From: Jiangella muralis
GTDB taxonomy: Bacteria > Actinomycetota > Actinomycetes > Jiangellales > Jiangellaceae
Reading direction: 5' to 3'
Length of the DNA: 64,000 bases
NCBI RefSeq assembly: GCF_001270745.1
Contig: NZ_LFXL01000035.1
Coordinates: forward strand, 39,138 to 103,137
In this document: positions 9,203 through 17,441 of the stretch, in pieces
How positions within the stretch are numbered: position 1 is the first letter of the stretch
Layout: each line of letters begins with the position of its first letter
The notes under the pieces: generated by a model
What the model was told of the DNA's origin: nothing
Databases searched by the model: none
The model's input: the letters and a program-made list of their open reading frames with translations, nothing else
Translations under genes and position numbers: made by a program

Positions 9203-9949
9203 ATGGCCGGCGTGGACGAGATCGAGATCGTTGTCGCGCATCAGGAGCGGGCGACGCTACGCGTGGGTGACGTGTTCTTGAAGATCGACGCCGAGCGGGG
9301 GCGCACCGACGTCGAGGTCGAGGCGATGGCCCTGGCGCCCATCCCGACGCCGCGGATGCTGTGGCACCAACCGCCCGTACTGGCGCTCGCCGCCCTGCCG
9401 GGGACGGAGCTCGGCCGCCTCGGCGAGCCGTCGCCCGCGTCGCCGGCGGCGTGGGCCGCGACCGGCGCCGCCGCCCGGAAGCTGCACGACGCGCCGCTGC
9501 CGCCGTGGCCCGGCCGGACCCCCGAGAAGGCCGCGGCGAACCTCGACGCCGAGTGCGAGTGGCTGGTCACGACCGGCGGCCTCCCCGCCGACCTGGTCAA
9601 GCGCAACCGCCAGGTCGCCGAGGCCGCGCTCCGGCCGTGGACGCCGGTGTTCGCGCACGGCGACTTCCAGATCACCCACGTGTTCGTCGACGGCGACGAG
9701 GTCACCGGCGTGCTGGACTGGTCCGAGGCGGGCCGCGGCGACCCCCTGTGCGATCTCGCCAGCCTGACGCTCGGCCACGAGGAACACCTCGGCGACGTCG
9801 TCGAGGGCTACGGCAAGGACGTCGACCTCGACGTCGTCCGCGCGTGGTGGTCGATGCGCAGCCTGCTGAACATCCGCTGGCTGATCCAGCACGGCTTCGA
9901 CCCGGCGGTGCCCGGCGGCGAGATCGACGTGCTGCGCGCACGGATGTGA
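9203..9949 (+). CDS. Aminoglycoside phosphotransferase-family (APH/choline kinase-like) protein
   Basis: This 248-residue protein-kinase-like small-molecule phosphotransferase shows the catalytic-loop motif HGDFQITHVF, with His152 and Asp154 in the Brenner-type position. The DWSEAGRGDPLCDLA metal motif (Asp near 173) follows. In the catalytic loop the usual Asn four residues after Asp is replaced by Thr/His, so activity is uncertain. The N-terminal lobe is short. A weak ribosome-binding site precedes the ATG, and an in-frame GTG lies 9 bp further in. Family members phosphorylate antibiotics, sugars or amines; nothing here shows drug resistance. Confidence 0.75.
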   Translation: MAGVDEIEIVVAHQERATLRVGDVFLKIDAERGRTDVEVEAMALAPIPTPRMLWHQPPVLALAALPGTELGRLGEPSPASPAAWAATGAAARKLHDAPLPPWPGRTPEKAAANLDAECEWLVTTGGLPADLVKRNRQVAEAALRPWTPVFAHGDFQITHVFVDGDEVTGVLDWSEAGRGDPLCDLASLTLGHEEHLGDVVEGYGKDVDLDVVRAWWSMRSLLNIRWLIQHGFDPAVPGGEIDVLRARM

Positions 9950-9961
9950 ATTGGCCGTCCT

Positions 9962-9995
9962 CGACTCCCACCGACGTCTTCGATGGCGGGAGTCG
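9962..9995 (+). terminator. Candidate hairpin terminator after the APH-family gene
   Basis: CGACTCCC (9962-9969) pairs with GGGAGTCG (9988-9995), extended by CCG/TGG pairs, 12 bp past the stop codon. TCTTCG follows instead of a clean U-tract, as is common in high-GC actinomycetes. Confidence 0.45.
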
Positions 9996-10051
9996 TCTTC
10001 GAGGGGCCGTTCGGACGGTTCTCGCTATCGAAGACGGCGGCGGGCATCGAG

Positions 10052-10366
10052 GTGTGCCCAGACTGCCCCCGTCCCACTGATAGGTGCCGCGGGGCCGCGG
10101 GTCAAGCGGACACCCAACGCGCGAAGCGCCCCATGGGTCCGCTTGAAGCGCACGATCCCCACCCCACCGTGTGGAGCCGCTGCGCCGGGTGGGGCGGATC
10201 ACTGTTGCCCTGGCAACAGCGACGCCACCCAGCAACACAGCGATCCCACCCAGCGGCGCGCCAGGCGGCGCACAATCGCCGCGGCCCAACGATGCGGGGA
10301 TCGATGTGAGATCGCTGCGCCGGGCCGTGCCACCCAACGTGGCCGGTCAGACCCTTGCGTCTGCAC
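10052..10366 (+). repeat. Large non-coding dispersed repeat, copy 1
   Basis: This 315-bp stretch has no credible gene. Three pieces recur in the 46.7-47.6 kb gap. Piece 1 (10052-10145) contains a palindrome whose arms are TCAAGCGGA and TCCGCTTGA; it is found inverted at 46744-46849 and degenerate at 47125-47190. Piece 2 (10151-10320) begins CACGATCCCCACC and contains TGGGGCGGATCACTGTT; it recurs at 47324-47481. Piece 3 (about 10317-10366), with GCCGTGCCACCCAACGTGG, recurs at about 47552-47600. The rest of the gap to 10441 shows nothing I recognise. Confidence 0.75.
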
Positions 10367-10441
10367 CTACGCAGCGGGACCAGCCACCCGACGCTCGCTC
10401 GAACTCGGTTCGAGTGTCGGAGTTTCGGAGACCAAGCGAGG

Positions 10442-11434
10442 CTAGGCCGGGCCGGTCGTCGTACGGACGACGAGTTCGGCCGGCAATACCTCGTGCCGCG
10501 GCGGCAGCGCGGGGTCGTCGATGCGCTCGTTCAGCAGCGCGACGGAGCGGGCGGCCATCGCGGCCTGCGGCTGGCGCACCGTCGTCAGCCCTAGGGTGGG
10601 CCAGGACGCCTGGCGGACGTCGTCGAAGCCGGCGACGGACAGCTGCGACGGCACCGCGACGCCCAGGGCGGCGGCCGCATTGAGGGCGGCGAACGCGACC
10701 TGGTCGTTCAGCCCGACGATCGCCGTCGGAGGCCGCGACCCGGTCAGCAGCGCCGTCGCGACCGAAAAGGCGCGGGAGTAGTCGAACCCGGTGTCGACGA
10801 CGGACGGCGCCGGCAGGCCGAGCGCAGCCAGCCGGGTCCGGATCCCGGCCAGCCGCCGCGCCGACGTGCTCGCGCCGGGCAGCCCGGCCAGCACCGCGAG
10901 CCGCCGGTGCCCCAGCCCGGCCAGGTGGTCGACGACGGCGGCGGCGCCGGCCGGGTGGTCGCCCTCGACGGTGTCGCAGGCGGCGTCGAGGACCCGGTTC
11001 GCCAGCACCACCGGGAACCGGCGCGCCACCAGGTCCGCCACCGCCGTGGACCCCTCGACCGCGGCGGTGAACACGATCCCGTCGACGCGTTGCTGCAGCA
11101 GCAGCTCGACCGACTCCCCGGCGTTCTGCAGCACCATGTGCTGGCGCCGGGCGCCGAGGCAGGCGGCGATCTCTTCCAGGAACTCCGGGTAGAACGGGTT
11201 GGTGAGGTCCGAGACGACGACGCCGATCAGCCCCGTCCGGCTGGTCACCATCGACCGGGCGGCCGCGTTGGGGGTGTAGCCGAGCTCGCGGCTGATCGCC
11301 AGGATGCGGTCGCGGGTGGCCGCCGCGACGCGCCCGCCGTTGAGCGCCCGCGACACCGTCGCCTGCGACGTGCCCGCCGCCCGCGCGATGTCGACGCTGG
11401 TCGGCGGGCGTCCGCGGTCGGCCGGTCTCGCCAT
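10442..11434 (-). CDS. LacI-family transcriptional regulator
   Basis: This 330-residue repressor has an N-terminal helix-turn-helix at about 12-33 (TSVDIARAAGTSQATVSRALN) and hinge helix TPNAAARSMVTSRTGLIGVVV at about 58-78. A periplasmic-binding-protein-like effector domain follows, from DLTNPFYPEFLEEIA to the C-terminal SQLSVAGFDDVRQASWPTLGLTTVRQP. The ATG is 5 bp from the stop of the dehydrogenase gene, so the two are probably one operon. A LacI-type palindrome sits at the promoter of that operon (12762-12775), pointing to autoregulation. The effector is unknown; a sugar or sulfonate-like substrate of the dehydrogenase is possible. Confidence 0.92.
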   Translation of the reverse strand: MARPADRGRPPTSVDIARAAGTSQATVSRALNGGRVAAATRDRILAISRELGYTPNAAARSMVTSRTGLIGVVVSDLTNPFYPEFLEEIAACLGARRQHMVLQNAGESVELLLQQRVDGIVFTAAVEGSTAVADLVARRFPVVLANRVLDAACDTVEGDHPAGAAAVVDHLAGLGHRRLAVLAGLPGASTSARRLAGIRTRLAALGLPAPSVVDTGFDYSRAFSVATALLTGSRPPTAIVGLNDQVAFAALNAAAALGVAVPSQLSVAGFDDVRQASWPTLGLTTVRQPQAAMAARSVALLNERIDDPALPPRHEVLPAELVVRTTTGPA

Positions 11435-11439
11435 ACCGG

Positions 11440-12759
11440 TCAGTCTCGCACGCCCCCGAAGGCGTGGTCGGTCCACTCCAGCGACGCGCCGGTGTGCGCC
11501 GCCGCGCGGATGTCGCCGGAGCGGGCGTGCCCCTCGAACAGCTCGACCCGCGACGCGCGGCCGCAGACCTCGCCGAGCAGCGCGCTGGACGCCGGATCGG
11601 TGATCTCCTGGTACGTGACGGTCTTGAGGTACTTCCCGACCCACAGCCCGCCGGTGTAGCGGGCCGCGCCGCGCGTCGGCAGCACGTGGTTGGTGCCGAT
11701 CACCTTGTCGCCGTACGACACCGTCGTCAGCGACCCGAGGAACAGGCTGCCGTAGTTGCGCAGCCGGCCCAGCGCCGCCCGCGGGTCCGCCGTCAGCACC
11801 TCCACGTGCTCGAACGCCCGCTCGTCGACGAGCGCGTACGCCTCGTCCAGCGAGGAGGCGACGTGCACCTCGCCGTGGTCGCGCCAGGCCGGCTCGGCCA
11901 TGTCCTTCGTCGGCATGCCGGGCAGGATCTCCTCCACGTGCGCCATCGCCGCGCGGGCCAGCGCCTCGCTCGTCGTGATGAGGACGGCGGGCGAGTCGGG
12001 CCCGTGCTCGGCCTGCGACAGCAGGTCGACGGCGACGGCGAACGGGTCGGCGGTCTCGTCGGCCAGCACCAGGATCTCCGTCGGCCCGGCGAACAGGTCC
12101 AGCCCGACCCGGCCGTAGAGCTGCTTCTTCGCCTCGGCGACGTAGGCGTTGCCCGGCCCGGCGATGAGGTCGACGCGCGGAACGGTCTCGGTGCCCAGCG
12201 CCAGCGTGCCGACGGCCTGGACGCCGCCGAGCAGGTAGATCTCGTCGGCGCCGGCCAGCGACATCGCCGCGATCGTCGCGGCCGGGATCTCGCCGCGGAT
12301 CGGCGGCGTGCAGGCCGCCACCCGCGGCACGCCGGCCACCTTCGCCGTCACGATCGTCATGTGCGCCGACGCGGTCAGCGGGTAGCGCCCGCCCGGGATG
12401 TAGGCGCCGACGGACGCGATCGGCAGGTGCTTCTGCCCGAGGCGCACCCCCGGCAGCGTCTCGACCTCGAACTCGTGCAGCGACGCCAGCTGGCGTTCGG
12501 CGAACCCGCGCACCTGCGCCTGCGCGAACCGGATGTCCTCGAGCGCCTGCTCGGGCACCGTCGCGACGATCCGCTCGATCTCGTCCTCGGTCAGCCGGAA
12601 CGACGGCGGCGACCAGGAGTCCAGCTGCTCGGAGTACGTGCGGACGGCGGCGTCGCCACCGGCCTCGATCTCGGCCAGCATGCTAGCGACGGTCGCCGTG
12701 ACGGCGGCGGCTTCGGCCCTGCGATCCACGGCGGCGGAGCGGTCCTTGAGCGTCTTCAT
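11440..12759 (-). CDS. HisD-superfamily NAD-dependent dehydrogenase, HpsN-like (annotators will say histidinol dehydrogenase)
   Basis: This 439-residue protein keeps HisD superfamily metal and catalytic residues: QAEHGPDS, an EH pair in FEHVEV, the Asp of SYGDKV and the His of EGHARS. The C-terminal part, NYGSLFLG...TTVSYGDKVIGTNHVLPT followed by GAARYTGGL and KTVTYQ, resembles sulfopropanediol 3-dehydrogenase (HpsN) and related catabolic enzymes as I recall them. Biosynthetic HisD has NAGSIFLG, SPVSLGD and a different tail. No his gene is nearby; the partner is a LacI regulator, which also argues for catabolism. The ATG has no Shine-Dalgarno and directly follows the operator palindrome, suggesting a leaderless mRNA. 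The true substrate is unknown. Confidence 0.82.
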   Translation of the reverse strand: MKTLKDRSAAVDRRAEAAAVTATVASMLAEIEAGGDAAVRTYSEQLDSWSPPSFRLTEDEIERIVATVPEQALEDIRFAQAQVRGFAERQLASLHEFEVETLPGVRLGQKHLPIASVGAYIPGGRYPLTASAHMTIVTAKVAGVPRVAACTPPIRGEIPAATIAAMSLAGADEIYLLGGVQAVGTLALGTETVPRVDLIAGPGNAYVAEAKKQLYGRVGLDLFAGPTEILVLADETADPFAVAVDLLSQAEHGPDSPAVLITTSEALARAAMAHVEEILPGMPTKDMAEPAWRDHGEVHVASSLDEAYALVDERAFEHVEVLTADPRAALGRLRNYGSLFLGSLTTVSYGDKVIGTNHVLPTRGAARYTGGLWVGKYLKTVTYQEITDPASSALLGEVCGRASRVELFEGHARSGDIRAAAHTGASLEWTDHAFGGVRD

Positions 12760-12761
12760 GA

Positions 12762-12775
12762 TGTATACGTATACA
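12762..12775. promoter_or_regulatory. LacI-type operator palindrome at the dehydrogenase-lacI promoter
   Basis: TGTATACGTATACA is a perfect 14-bp palindrome with the central CG of LacI/CcpA-type operators. It ends 2 bp before the dehydrogenase ATG (12759). Its TATACG half can serve as the -10 box of a leaderless promoter, with TCGACT about 18 bp further upstream as a weak -35. A repressor bound here would block that promoter. The divergent deoC starts 52 bp away and may be affected too. Confidence 0.65.
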
Positions 12776-12826
12776 CCCGCCCGCCGCACGGAGTCGATCC
12801 GAGCGCCTAGACTCCGAGGTGTGACC

Positions 12827-13771
12827 ATGCTCGACGACGCGCGGCTGTCCGACATCGCCTCCTCCGAGGCGTCGTTGCGCCGCTTCCTGCACGGCCTGCC
12901 GGGGGTCGACCAAACCGGCGCCGAGGCCCGGGCGGCCACGCTGGCCACGCGGTCCATCAAGACCACGGCCAAGCAGTACGCCATCGACCTCGCCATCTCG
13001 ATGATCGACCTCACCACGCTGGAGGGCCAGGACACTCCGGGCAAGGTGCGGGCGCTGTGCGCCAAGGCGCTGCGCCCCGACCCGTCCGACCGCACGGTCC
13101 CGCAGGTCGCGGCCATCTGCGTCTACCCCGACCTCGTCGCCACGGCGAAAGAGGCCCTGGCCGGCTCGGACGTGAAGGTGGCCAGCGTCGCCACCGGGTT
13201 CCCGTCCGGACGCACCAGCCTGGCGGTCAAAGAGGCCGACACCCGCGACGCGGTCGCGGCCGGCGCCGACGAGGTCGACATGGTCATCGACCGCGGCGCG
13301 TTCCTGGCCGGCCACTACGGCGCGGTGTTCGACGAGATCGTCGCGGTCAAGCAGGCCGCCGGCGACGCCCACCTCAAGGTCATCCTCGAGACCGGCGAGC
13401 TGGCCACCTACGACAACGTTCGCCGCGCGTCCTGGCTGGCCATGCTGGCCGGCGGCGACTTCATCAAGACCAGCACCGGCAAGGTCGCGCCGGCCGCCAC
13501 GCTGCCCGTCACGCTGGTCATGCTCGAGGCGGTCCGCGACTTCCGCGAGGCCACCGGCCGCCAGGTCGGCGTCAAGCCGGCCGGCGGCATCCGCACCAGC
13601 AAGGACGCCATCAAGTACCTGGTGCTGGTCAACGAGACCGCGGGCGACGACTGGCTCGACCCCGACTGGTTCCGGCTGGGCGCGTCGAGCCTGCTCAACG
13701 ACCTGCTCATGCAACGGCAGAAGCTCACCACCGGCCGCTACGCGGGCCCCGACTACTTCACCCTCGACTGA
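12827..13771 (+). CDS. deoC: Deoxyribose-phosphate aldolase
   Basis: Class I aldolase that splits 2-deoxyribose-5-phosphate into acetaldehyde and glyceraldehyde-3-phosphate. The Schiff-base lysine is Lys214 in FIKTSTGK. The proton-relay region EVDMVIDRGAF and the late GVKPAGGIRTSKDAI (second conserved Lys) are intact. At 314 residues it is the long actinobacterial form, with an N-terminal extension of about 60 residues. ATG 12827 is preferred because GAGG lies 7 bp upstream; GTG 12821 is too close to that site. It is divergent from the dehydrogenase operon. Its acetaldehyde product can feed the dehydrogenases at 15998-18314. Confidence 0.95.
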   Translation: MLDDARLSDIASSEASLRRFLHGLPGVDQTGAEARAATLATRSIKTTAKQYAIDLAISMIDLTTLEGQDTPGKVRALCAKALRPDPSDRTVPQVAAICVYPDLVATAKEALAGSDVKVASVATGFPSGRTSLAVKEADTRDAVAAGADEVDMVIDRGAFLAGHYGAVFDEIVAVKQAAGDAHLKVILETGELATYDNVRRASWLAMLAGGDFIKTSTGKVAPAATLPVTLVMLEAVRDFREATGRQVGVKPAGGIRTSKDAIKYLVLVNETAGDDWLDPDWFRLGASSLLNDLLMQRQKLTTGRYAGPDYFTLD

Positions 13772-13778
13772 CCTCCAC

Positions 13779-15302
13779 TCACCCGGCCGTCCGGAAGAAC
13801 GTACTGGCCGGGTCGGTGCCGTGCGACTGGGAGAAGAACGCCGCGAAGTCCGTCCCGATGTTCGACAGGCCCTCGTAATCGCCGGTGAAGAACCCGAGCG
13901 CGAACGGCGCCAGCCGCATGTCGAACGGCGTGTTCGTGAGGCGCACCTCGTCGGCCCAGTTCGCCGCGTCGGCGCAGCTCGTCGGCGTCATCGGGTGGCA
14001 GTGCGCCAGCCAGTAGTCGGTGGGCAGCGTTGTGGTCGACGGCGTGTTGTTGCGGAAGTCGTAGTACGTCACGCCGATCGTCCCGTCGTCCGCCACGTGC
14101 ACCGACGCCGTGAACGCCTGCTGGTTGCCGGGCGGAACGGTGCCAGGCGTCAGGTTCACCTTGATCGGCTCGGACCAGGTGAGCCCGCCGTCGAGCGACT
14201 GTGAGAAGGCGACGCTGTCGAACTGACCGCCGCTGAAGCGCGCGTCCTGCCAGACGGCGTACAGCGCACCGCTGTCACGGTCGACCGCGACCTCGGGGAT
14301 GATATCGCCGGTCCGGATGGGGTCGCCGGTGTCCGGGTCGGTGACCTCGATGGTGCCCAGCCGGCTCACGAAGATCCGCTCGGACCAGGTGACGCCTTGG
14401 TCGTCGGAGATCATGACGGCCACGTTGCTGCCGCGGTGGCCGCCGCTGTTGTCGTTGCGGATCTCGTTGAAGATGTCCACCAACGTGCCGTCGGGCAGGA
14501 CCACGATCTGGTTGCCGATGGTCTGGTCGCGCATGCCCGGGTCGTAGATCTCCTTCGGCGCCTCCCACGTCACTCCGCCGTCGGTGCTGCGGGCGAACCA
14601 TGCCGGTCCGGTGAACGCCTGGGTGACGAAGCCGGCGATCACGTTGGCGCGCTCGCTGCCCGGGAAGACCAGCCGGTCCCAGACGGCGTACACGAGATCC
14701 GGGTCGGTGGGATCGGCAGTGATCGTCTGCTTGTCGTTGAAGACGTTGGCGTCCAGGTCGCGGATCACCTCGACCGGGTCGCTCCAGGTCAGGCCTCCGT
14801 CGTCGGACCAGCTGGCCAGCAGCGCGTGGTCGAAGTCACGCGGCTCGAACGGAGGCGCGACGTCGTTGAAGGACAGCGCCAGCTGGTGCAGCCGTCCGTC
14901 GGGGCCGAACGACACCCACGGGTCGGTCGCGCGGTCGTACGTCCCGCCGGAGCACAGCGTGATGCCTGGGATCGTCACCTCCGCCCAGGTGCTGCCGCCG
15001 TCCTGACTGACCCCGGCCACCAGGCCGCGGGCACCGCCGTTGGACCAGCGGTCGGCCTGCCAGATCCCGGCTACGTTGGCCGGGTCGGCCGGATTCACGT
15101 CGATCCAGGGCTCCACCTCGCTGTTGAGGTACACCGTCCCCGACTGGCCGCCGACGGCGTCGGCGGTGCAGTCCAGGAACGGACTCGTCCCCGACACCTG
15201 GACCAGCGGCCCGGTGACCAGCGGCCCGGCGATCGCCGGGATCGCGCCGGCCACGATGAGTCCGGCACCCGCGATGAACGTGACAGCTCGCCGACTGGGC
15301 AT
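13779..15302 (-). CDS. Secreted BNR/Asp-box repeat (sialidase-fold) protein
   Basis: This 507-residue protein has an N-terminal signal peptide (RRAVTFIAGAGLIVAGAIPAIAG). Several Asp-box motifs S-x-D-x-G-x-T-W follow: SQDGGSTWAE, SWSDDGGLTWSD, STDGGVTWEA, SDDQGVTWSE and SLDGGLTWSE, one per propeller blade. This is the fold of sialidases and other exoglycosidases, but the arginine triad of true sialidases is not obvious, so substrate and activity are open. The ATG has a G-rich ribosome-binding site. Its 3' end is 7 bp from deoC's (convergent), and its 5' end abuts the cyclase remnant. Confidence 0.85.
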   Translation of the reverse strand: MPSRRAVTFIAGAGLIVAGAIPAIAGPLVTGPLVQVSGTSPFLDCTADAVGGQSGTVYLNSEVEPWIDVNPADPANVAGIWQADRWSNGGARGLVAGVSQDGGSTWAEVTIPGITLCSGGTYDRATDPWVSFGPDGRLHQLALSFNDVAPPFEPRDFDHALLASWSDDGGLTWSDPVEVIRDLDANVFNDKQTITADPTDPDLVYAVWDRLVFPGSERANVIAGFVTQAFTGPAWFARSTDGGVTWEAPKEIYDPGMRDQTIGNQIVVLPDGTLVDIFNEIRNDNSGGHRGSNVAVMISDDQGVTWSERIFVSRLGTIEVTDPDTGDPIRTGDIIPEVAVDRDSGALYAVWQDARFSGGQFDSVAFSQSLDGGLTWSEPIKVNLTPGTVPPGNQQAFTASVHVADDGTIGVTYYDFRNNTPSTTTLPTDYWLAHCHPMTPTSCADAANWADEVRLTNTPFDMRLAPFALGFFTGDYEGLSNIGTDFAAFFSQSHGTDPASTFFRTAG

Positions 15303-15384
15303 GGAACTCGCCCCCCGAGGTCGATTCACACGGCTCTCGACGCTGGCACCGCGGCCGGGCCCGCGCAAGCACCGGTACGGACAT

Positions 15385-15940
15385 CACGATCGCGCCCGGC
15401 AGGCCATGGCTCTCCATCCGGCTCGCGGTGTTGACGGTGTCGCCCCACAGGTCGTAGATGAACTTGCGCCGGCCGATGACGCCGGCCACCACGGGTCCGG
15501 TGTCCATGCCGATCCGGAACCGCAGGCCGTCCGGGCCGGGCCCACGACGCTCGCACTCGCGCAGCATCGCCAGCGCCATCTCCGCGACGGCCTCGCAATC
15601 GTCACGCGGAACCGGTACGCCGCAGGCCACCATGTCAGCGTCGCCGATCGTCTTGATCTTCTCCAGTCCGTGCTCGTCGGCCAGCCGGTCGAAGGCGGTG
15701 AAGACGCCGTCGAGGAGTCGCACCACCTCTTCCGGCGGCAGTGCCGCCGACAGCGGCGTGAAGCAGACGGCGCCCGACGCGGCGAACCGCCGAGCGACCA
15801 CTGCAGGGCGAACGGCAGCCAGCTGGACGGTACGGAACGGGACGAAGCGCCGGGTTCCGCGAACCACGCCAGCGAACCGGCCGACACCACGAGGTACACC
15901 AGCGGGATCAGCGCCGCCACCGGCAGCCCTGGCAGGCGTC
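15385..15940 (-). pseudogene. Decayed membrane adenylate/guanylate cyclase (class III)
   Basis: Leftward from about 15920, short pieces of one protein appear in different frames. First is a membrane segment (MAALIPLVYLVVSAGSLAWF), then RRFVPFRTVQLAAV, then LPFALQWSLGG, then FTPLSAALPPEEVVRLLDGVFTAF. The class III cyclase core follows: LEKIKTIGDADMVACGVPVP, FRIGMDTGPVVAGVIGRRKF and WGDTVNTASRMESHG. The pieces before the core are split by frameshifts, the domain's first metal-binding strand (normally FADIVGFT) is deleted, and the C-terminus stops near 15385, running into the BNR gene promoter. The protein cannot be made intact. Confidence 0.82.
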
Positions 15941-15997
15941 CCGAGCGTCTACGCTGGGAAACGTGACGGACATCTACGTGACGCTGGACTGATCGCC

Positions 15998-17440
15998 ATG
16001 ACGAAGTTCGAGTACGCGCCCGCGCCGGAGTCGCGGGCCATCGTCGACATCAAGAGCTCGTACGGGCTGTTCGTCAACGGCGAGTTCGCCGAGCCCGTCG
16101 ACGGCTCGACGTTCAAGTCGGTCAACCCGGCCACCGAGGAGGTGCTGGCCGAGATCGCGTCGGCCGGCGCCGAAGACGTCGACCGCGCCGTCCAGGCGGC
16201 CCGCCGCGCCTACGAGCGCACCTGGTCGAAGCTCTCCGGGCGCGACCGCGGCAAGTACCTGTTCCGCATCGCCCGCATCATCCAGGAACGCGCCCGCGAG
16301 CTCGCCGTCCTCGAGTCCATCGACAACGGCAAGCCCATCCGCGAGTCGCGCGACGTCGACATCCCGCTGGTCGCGGCGCACTTCTTCTACTACGCCGGTT
16401 GGGCCGACAAGCTGGCGTGGGCCGGCGCCGGGCCCGGCCCGAAGCCGTACGGCGTCGCCGCCCAGGTCATCCCGTGGAACTTCCCGCTGCTCATGCTGTC
16501 GTGGAAGATCGCGCCCGCGCTGGCCGCCGGCAACACCGTCGTGCTCAAGCCGGCCGAGACCACGCCGCTGACGGCGCTGCTGTTCGCCGAGATCTGCCAG
16601 CAGGCCGACCTCCCGCCGGGTGTCGTCAACATCCTCACCGGCGCCGGCGACACCGGCCGCGCGCTGGTCGAGCACCCGGGCGTCGACAAGGTCGCGTTCA
16701 CCGGGTCCACCGAGGTCGGCAAGCAGATCGCCCGCAGCGTCGCCGGCACCGCCAAGAAGGCGACGCTCGAGCTGGGCGGCAAGGCCGCGAACATCGTGTT
16801 CGACGACGCGCCCGTCGACCAGGCCGTCGAAGGGATCGTCAACGGCATCTTCTTCAACCAGGGGCACGTGTGCTGCGCGGGCTCGCGGCTGCTGGTGCAG
16901 GAGTCGGTGTACGACGACGTCCTGGGCCGGCTGAAGCGGCGGCTCGGCACGCTGCGCGTCGGCGACCCGCTCGACAAGAACACCGACATCGGCGCCATCA
17001 ACTCCGCCGAGCAACTGGCCCGCATCCGCGAGCTGTCCGAGGTCGGCGAGGCCGAAGGGGCCGAGCGCTGGTCGCCTGAGTGCGAGCTGCCCGAGCGCGG
17101 CTTCTGGTTCCCGCCGACGCTGTTCACCGGCGTCACCCAGGCGCACCGCATCGCCCGCGAGGAGATCTTCGGCCCGGTCCTGTCGGTGCTGACGTTCCGC
17201 ACCCCGGCCGAGGCGGTCGAGAAGGCCAACAACACGCCGTTCGGCCTGTCCGCTGGCGTGTGGACGGACAAGGGCTCGCGCATCCTGTGGATGGCGCAGC
17301 AGCTGCGGGCCGGCGTCGTCTGGGCCAACACGTTCAACCGGTTCGACCCGACGTCGCCGTTCGGCGGCTACAAGGAGTCGGGCTACGGCCGCGAGGGCGG
17401 CCGGCACGGCCTGCTGGCCTACCTGAAGACGGAGGGATGA
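15998..17440 (+). CDS. Aldehyde dehydrogenase, full length
   Basis: This 480-residue NAD(P)-dependent aldehyde dehydrogenase oxidises an aldehyde to the acid. Cofactor-binding strand VIPWNFPLLML and KPAETTPLTAL, the FTGSTEVGK loop, general base Glu in LELGGKAANIVF (about 258) and catalytic Cys292 in GHVCCAGSR are present, as is the late EEIFGPVLSVL motif. The ATG at 15998 lacks a strong ribosome-binding site. The following shorter paralog starts 1 bp after its stop. Near deoC, acetaldehyde from deoxyribose breakdown is the natural substrate guess, but the sequence does not prove it. Confidence 0.9.
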   Translation: MTKFEYAPAPESRAIVDIKSSYGLFVNGEFAEPVDGSTFKSVNPATEEVLAEIASAGAEDVDRAVQAARRAYERTWSKLSGRDRGKYLFRIARIIQERARELAVLESIDNGKPIRESRDVDIPLVAAHFFYYAGWADKLAWAGAGPGPKPYGVAAQVIPWNFPLLMLSWKIAPALAAGNTVVLKPAETTPLTALLFAEICQQADLPPGVVNILTGAGDTGRALVEHPGVDKVAFTGSTEVGKQIARSVAGTAKKATLELGGKAANIVFDDAPVDQAVEGIVNGIFFNQGHVCCAGSRLLVQESVYDDVLGRLKRRLGTLRVGDPLDKNTDIGAINSAEQLARIRELSEVGEAEGAERWSPECELPERGFWFPPTLFTGVTQAHRIAREEIFGPVLSVLTFRTPAEAVEKANNTPFGLSAGVWTDKGSRILWMAQQLRAGVVWANTFNRFDPTSPFGGYKESGYGREGGRHGLLAYLKTEG

Positions 17441-17441
17441 C

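Noticed and set aside
9203..9949. Antibiotic resistance gene
   Set aside because: The kinase-like family is broad and the catalytic loop has lost its usual Asn; nothing specific indicates drug modification.
10385..10440. tRNA-like 3' end (GGTTCGAG...ACCA)
   Set aside because: The T-arm stem does not pair and no anticodon or D-arm could be placed.
11440..12759. Calling this gene biosynthetic hisD
   Set aside because: Motifs and LacI context fit HpsN-like catabolic enzymes better, and no other his gene is nearby. A phylogeny is needed to settle it.
15340..15868. Intact adenylate cyclase gene in the 343-residue frame
   Set aside because: The frame lacks the first metal-binding strand and ends in sequence belonging to the BNR gene; other pieces lie in shifted frames.
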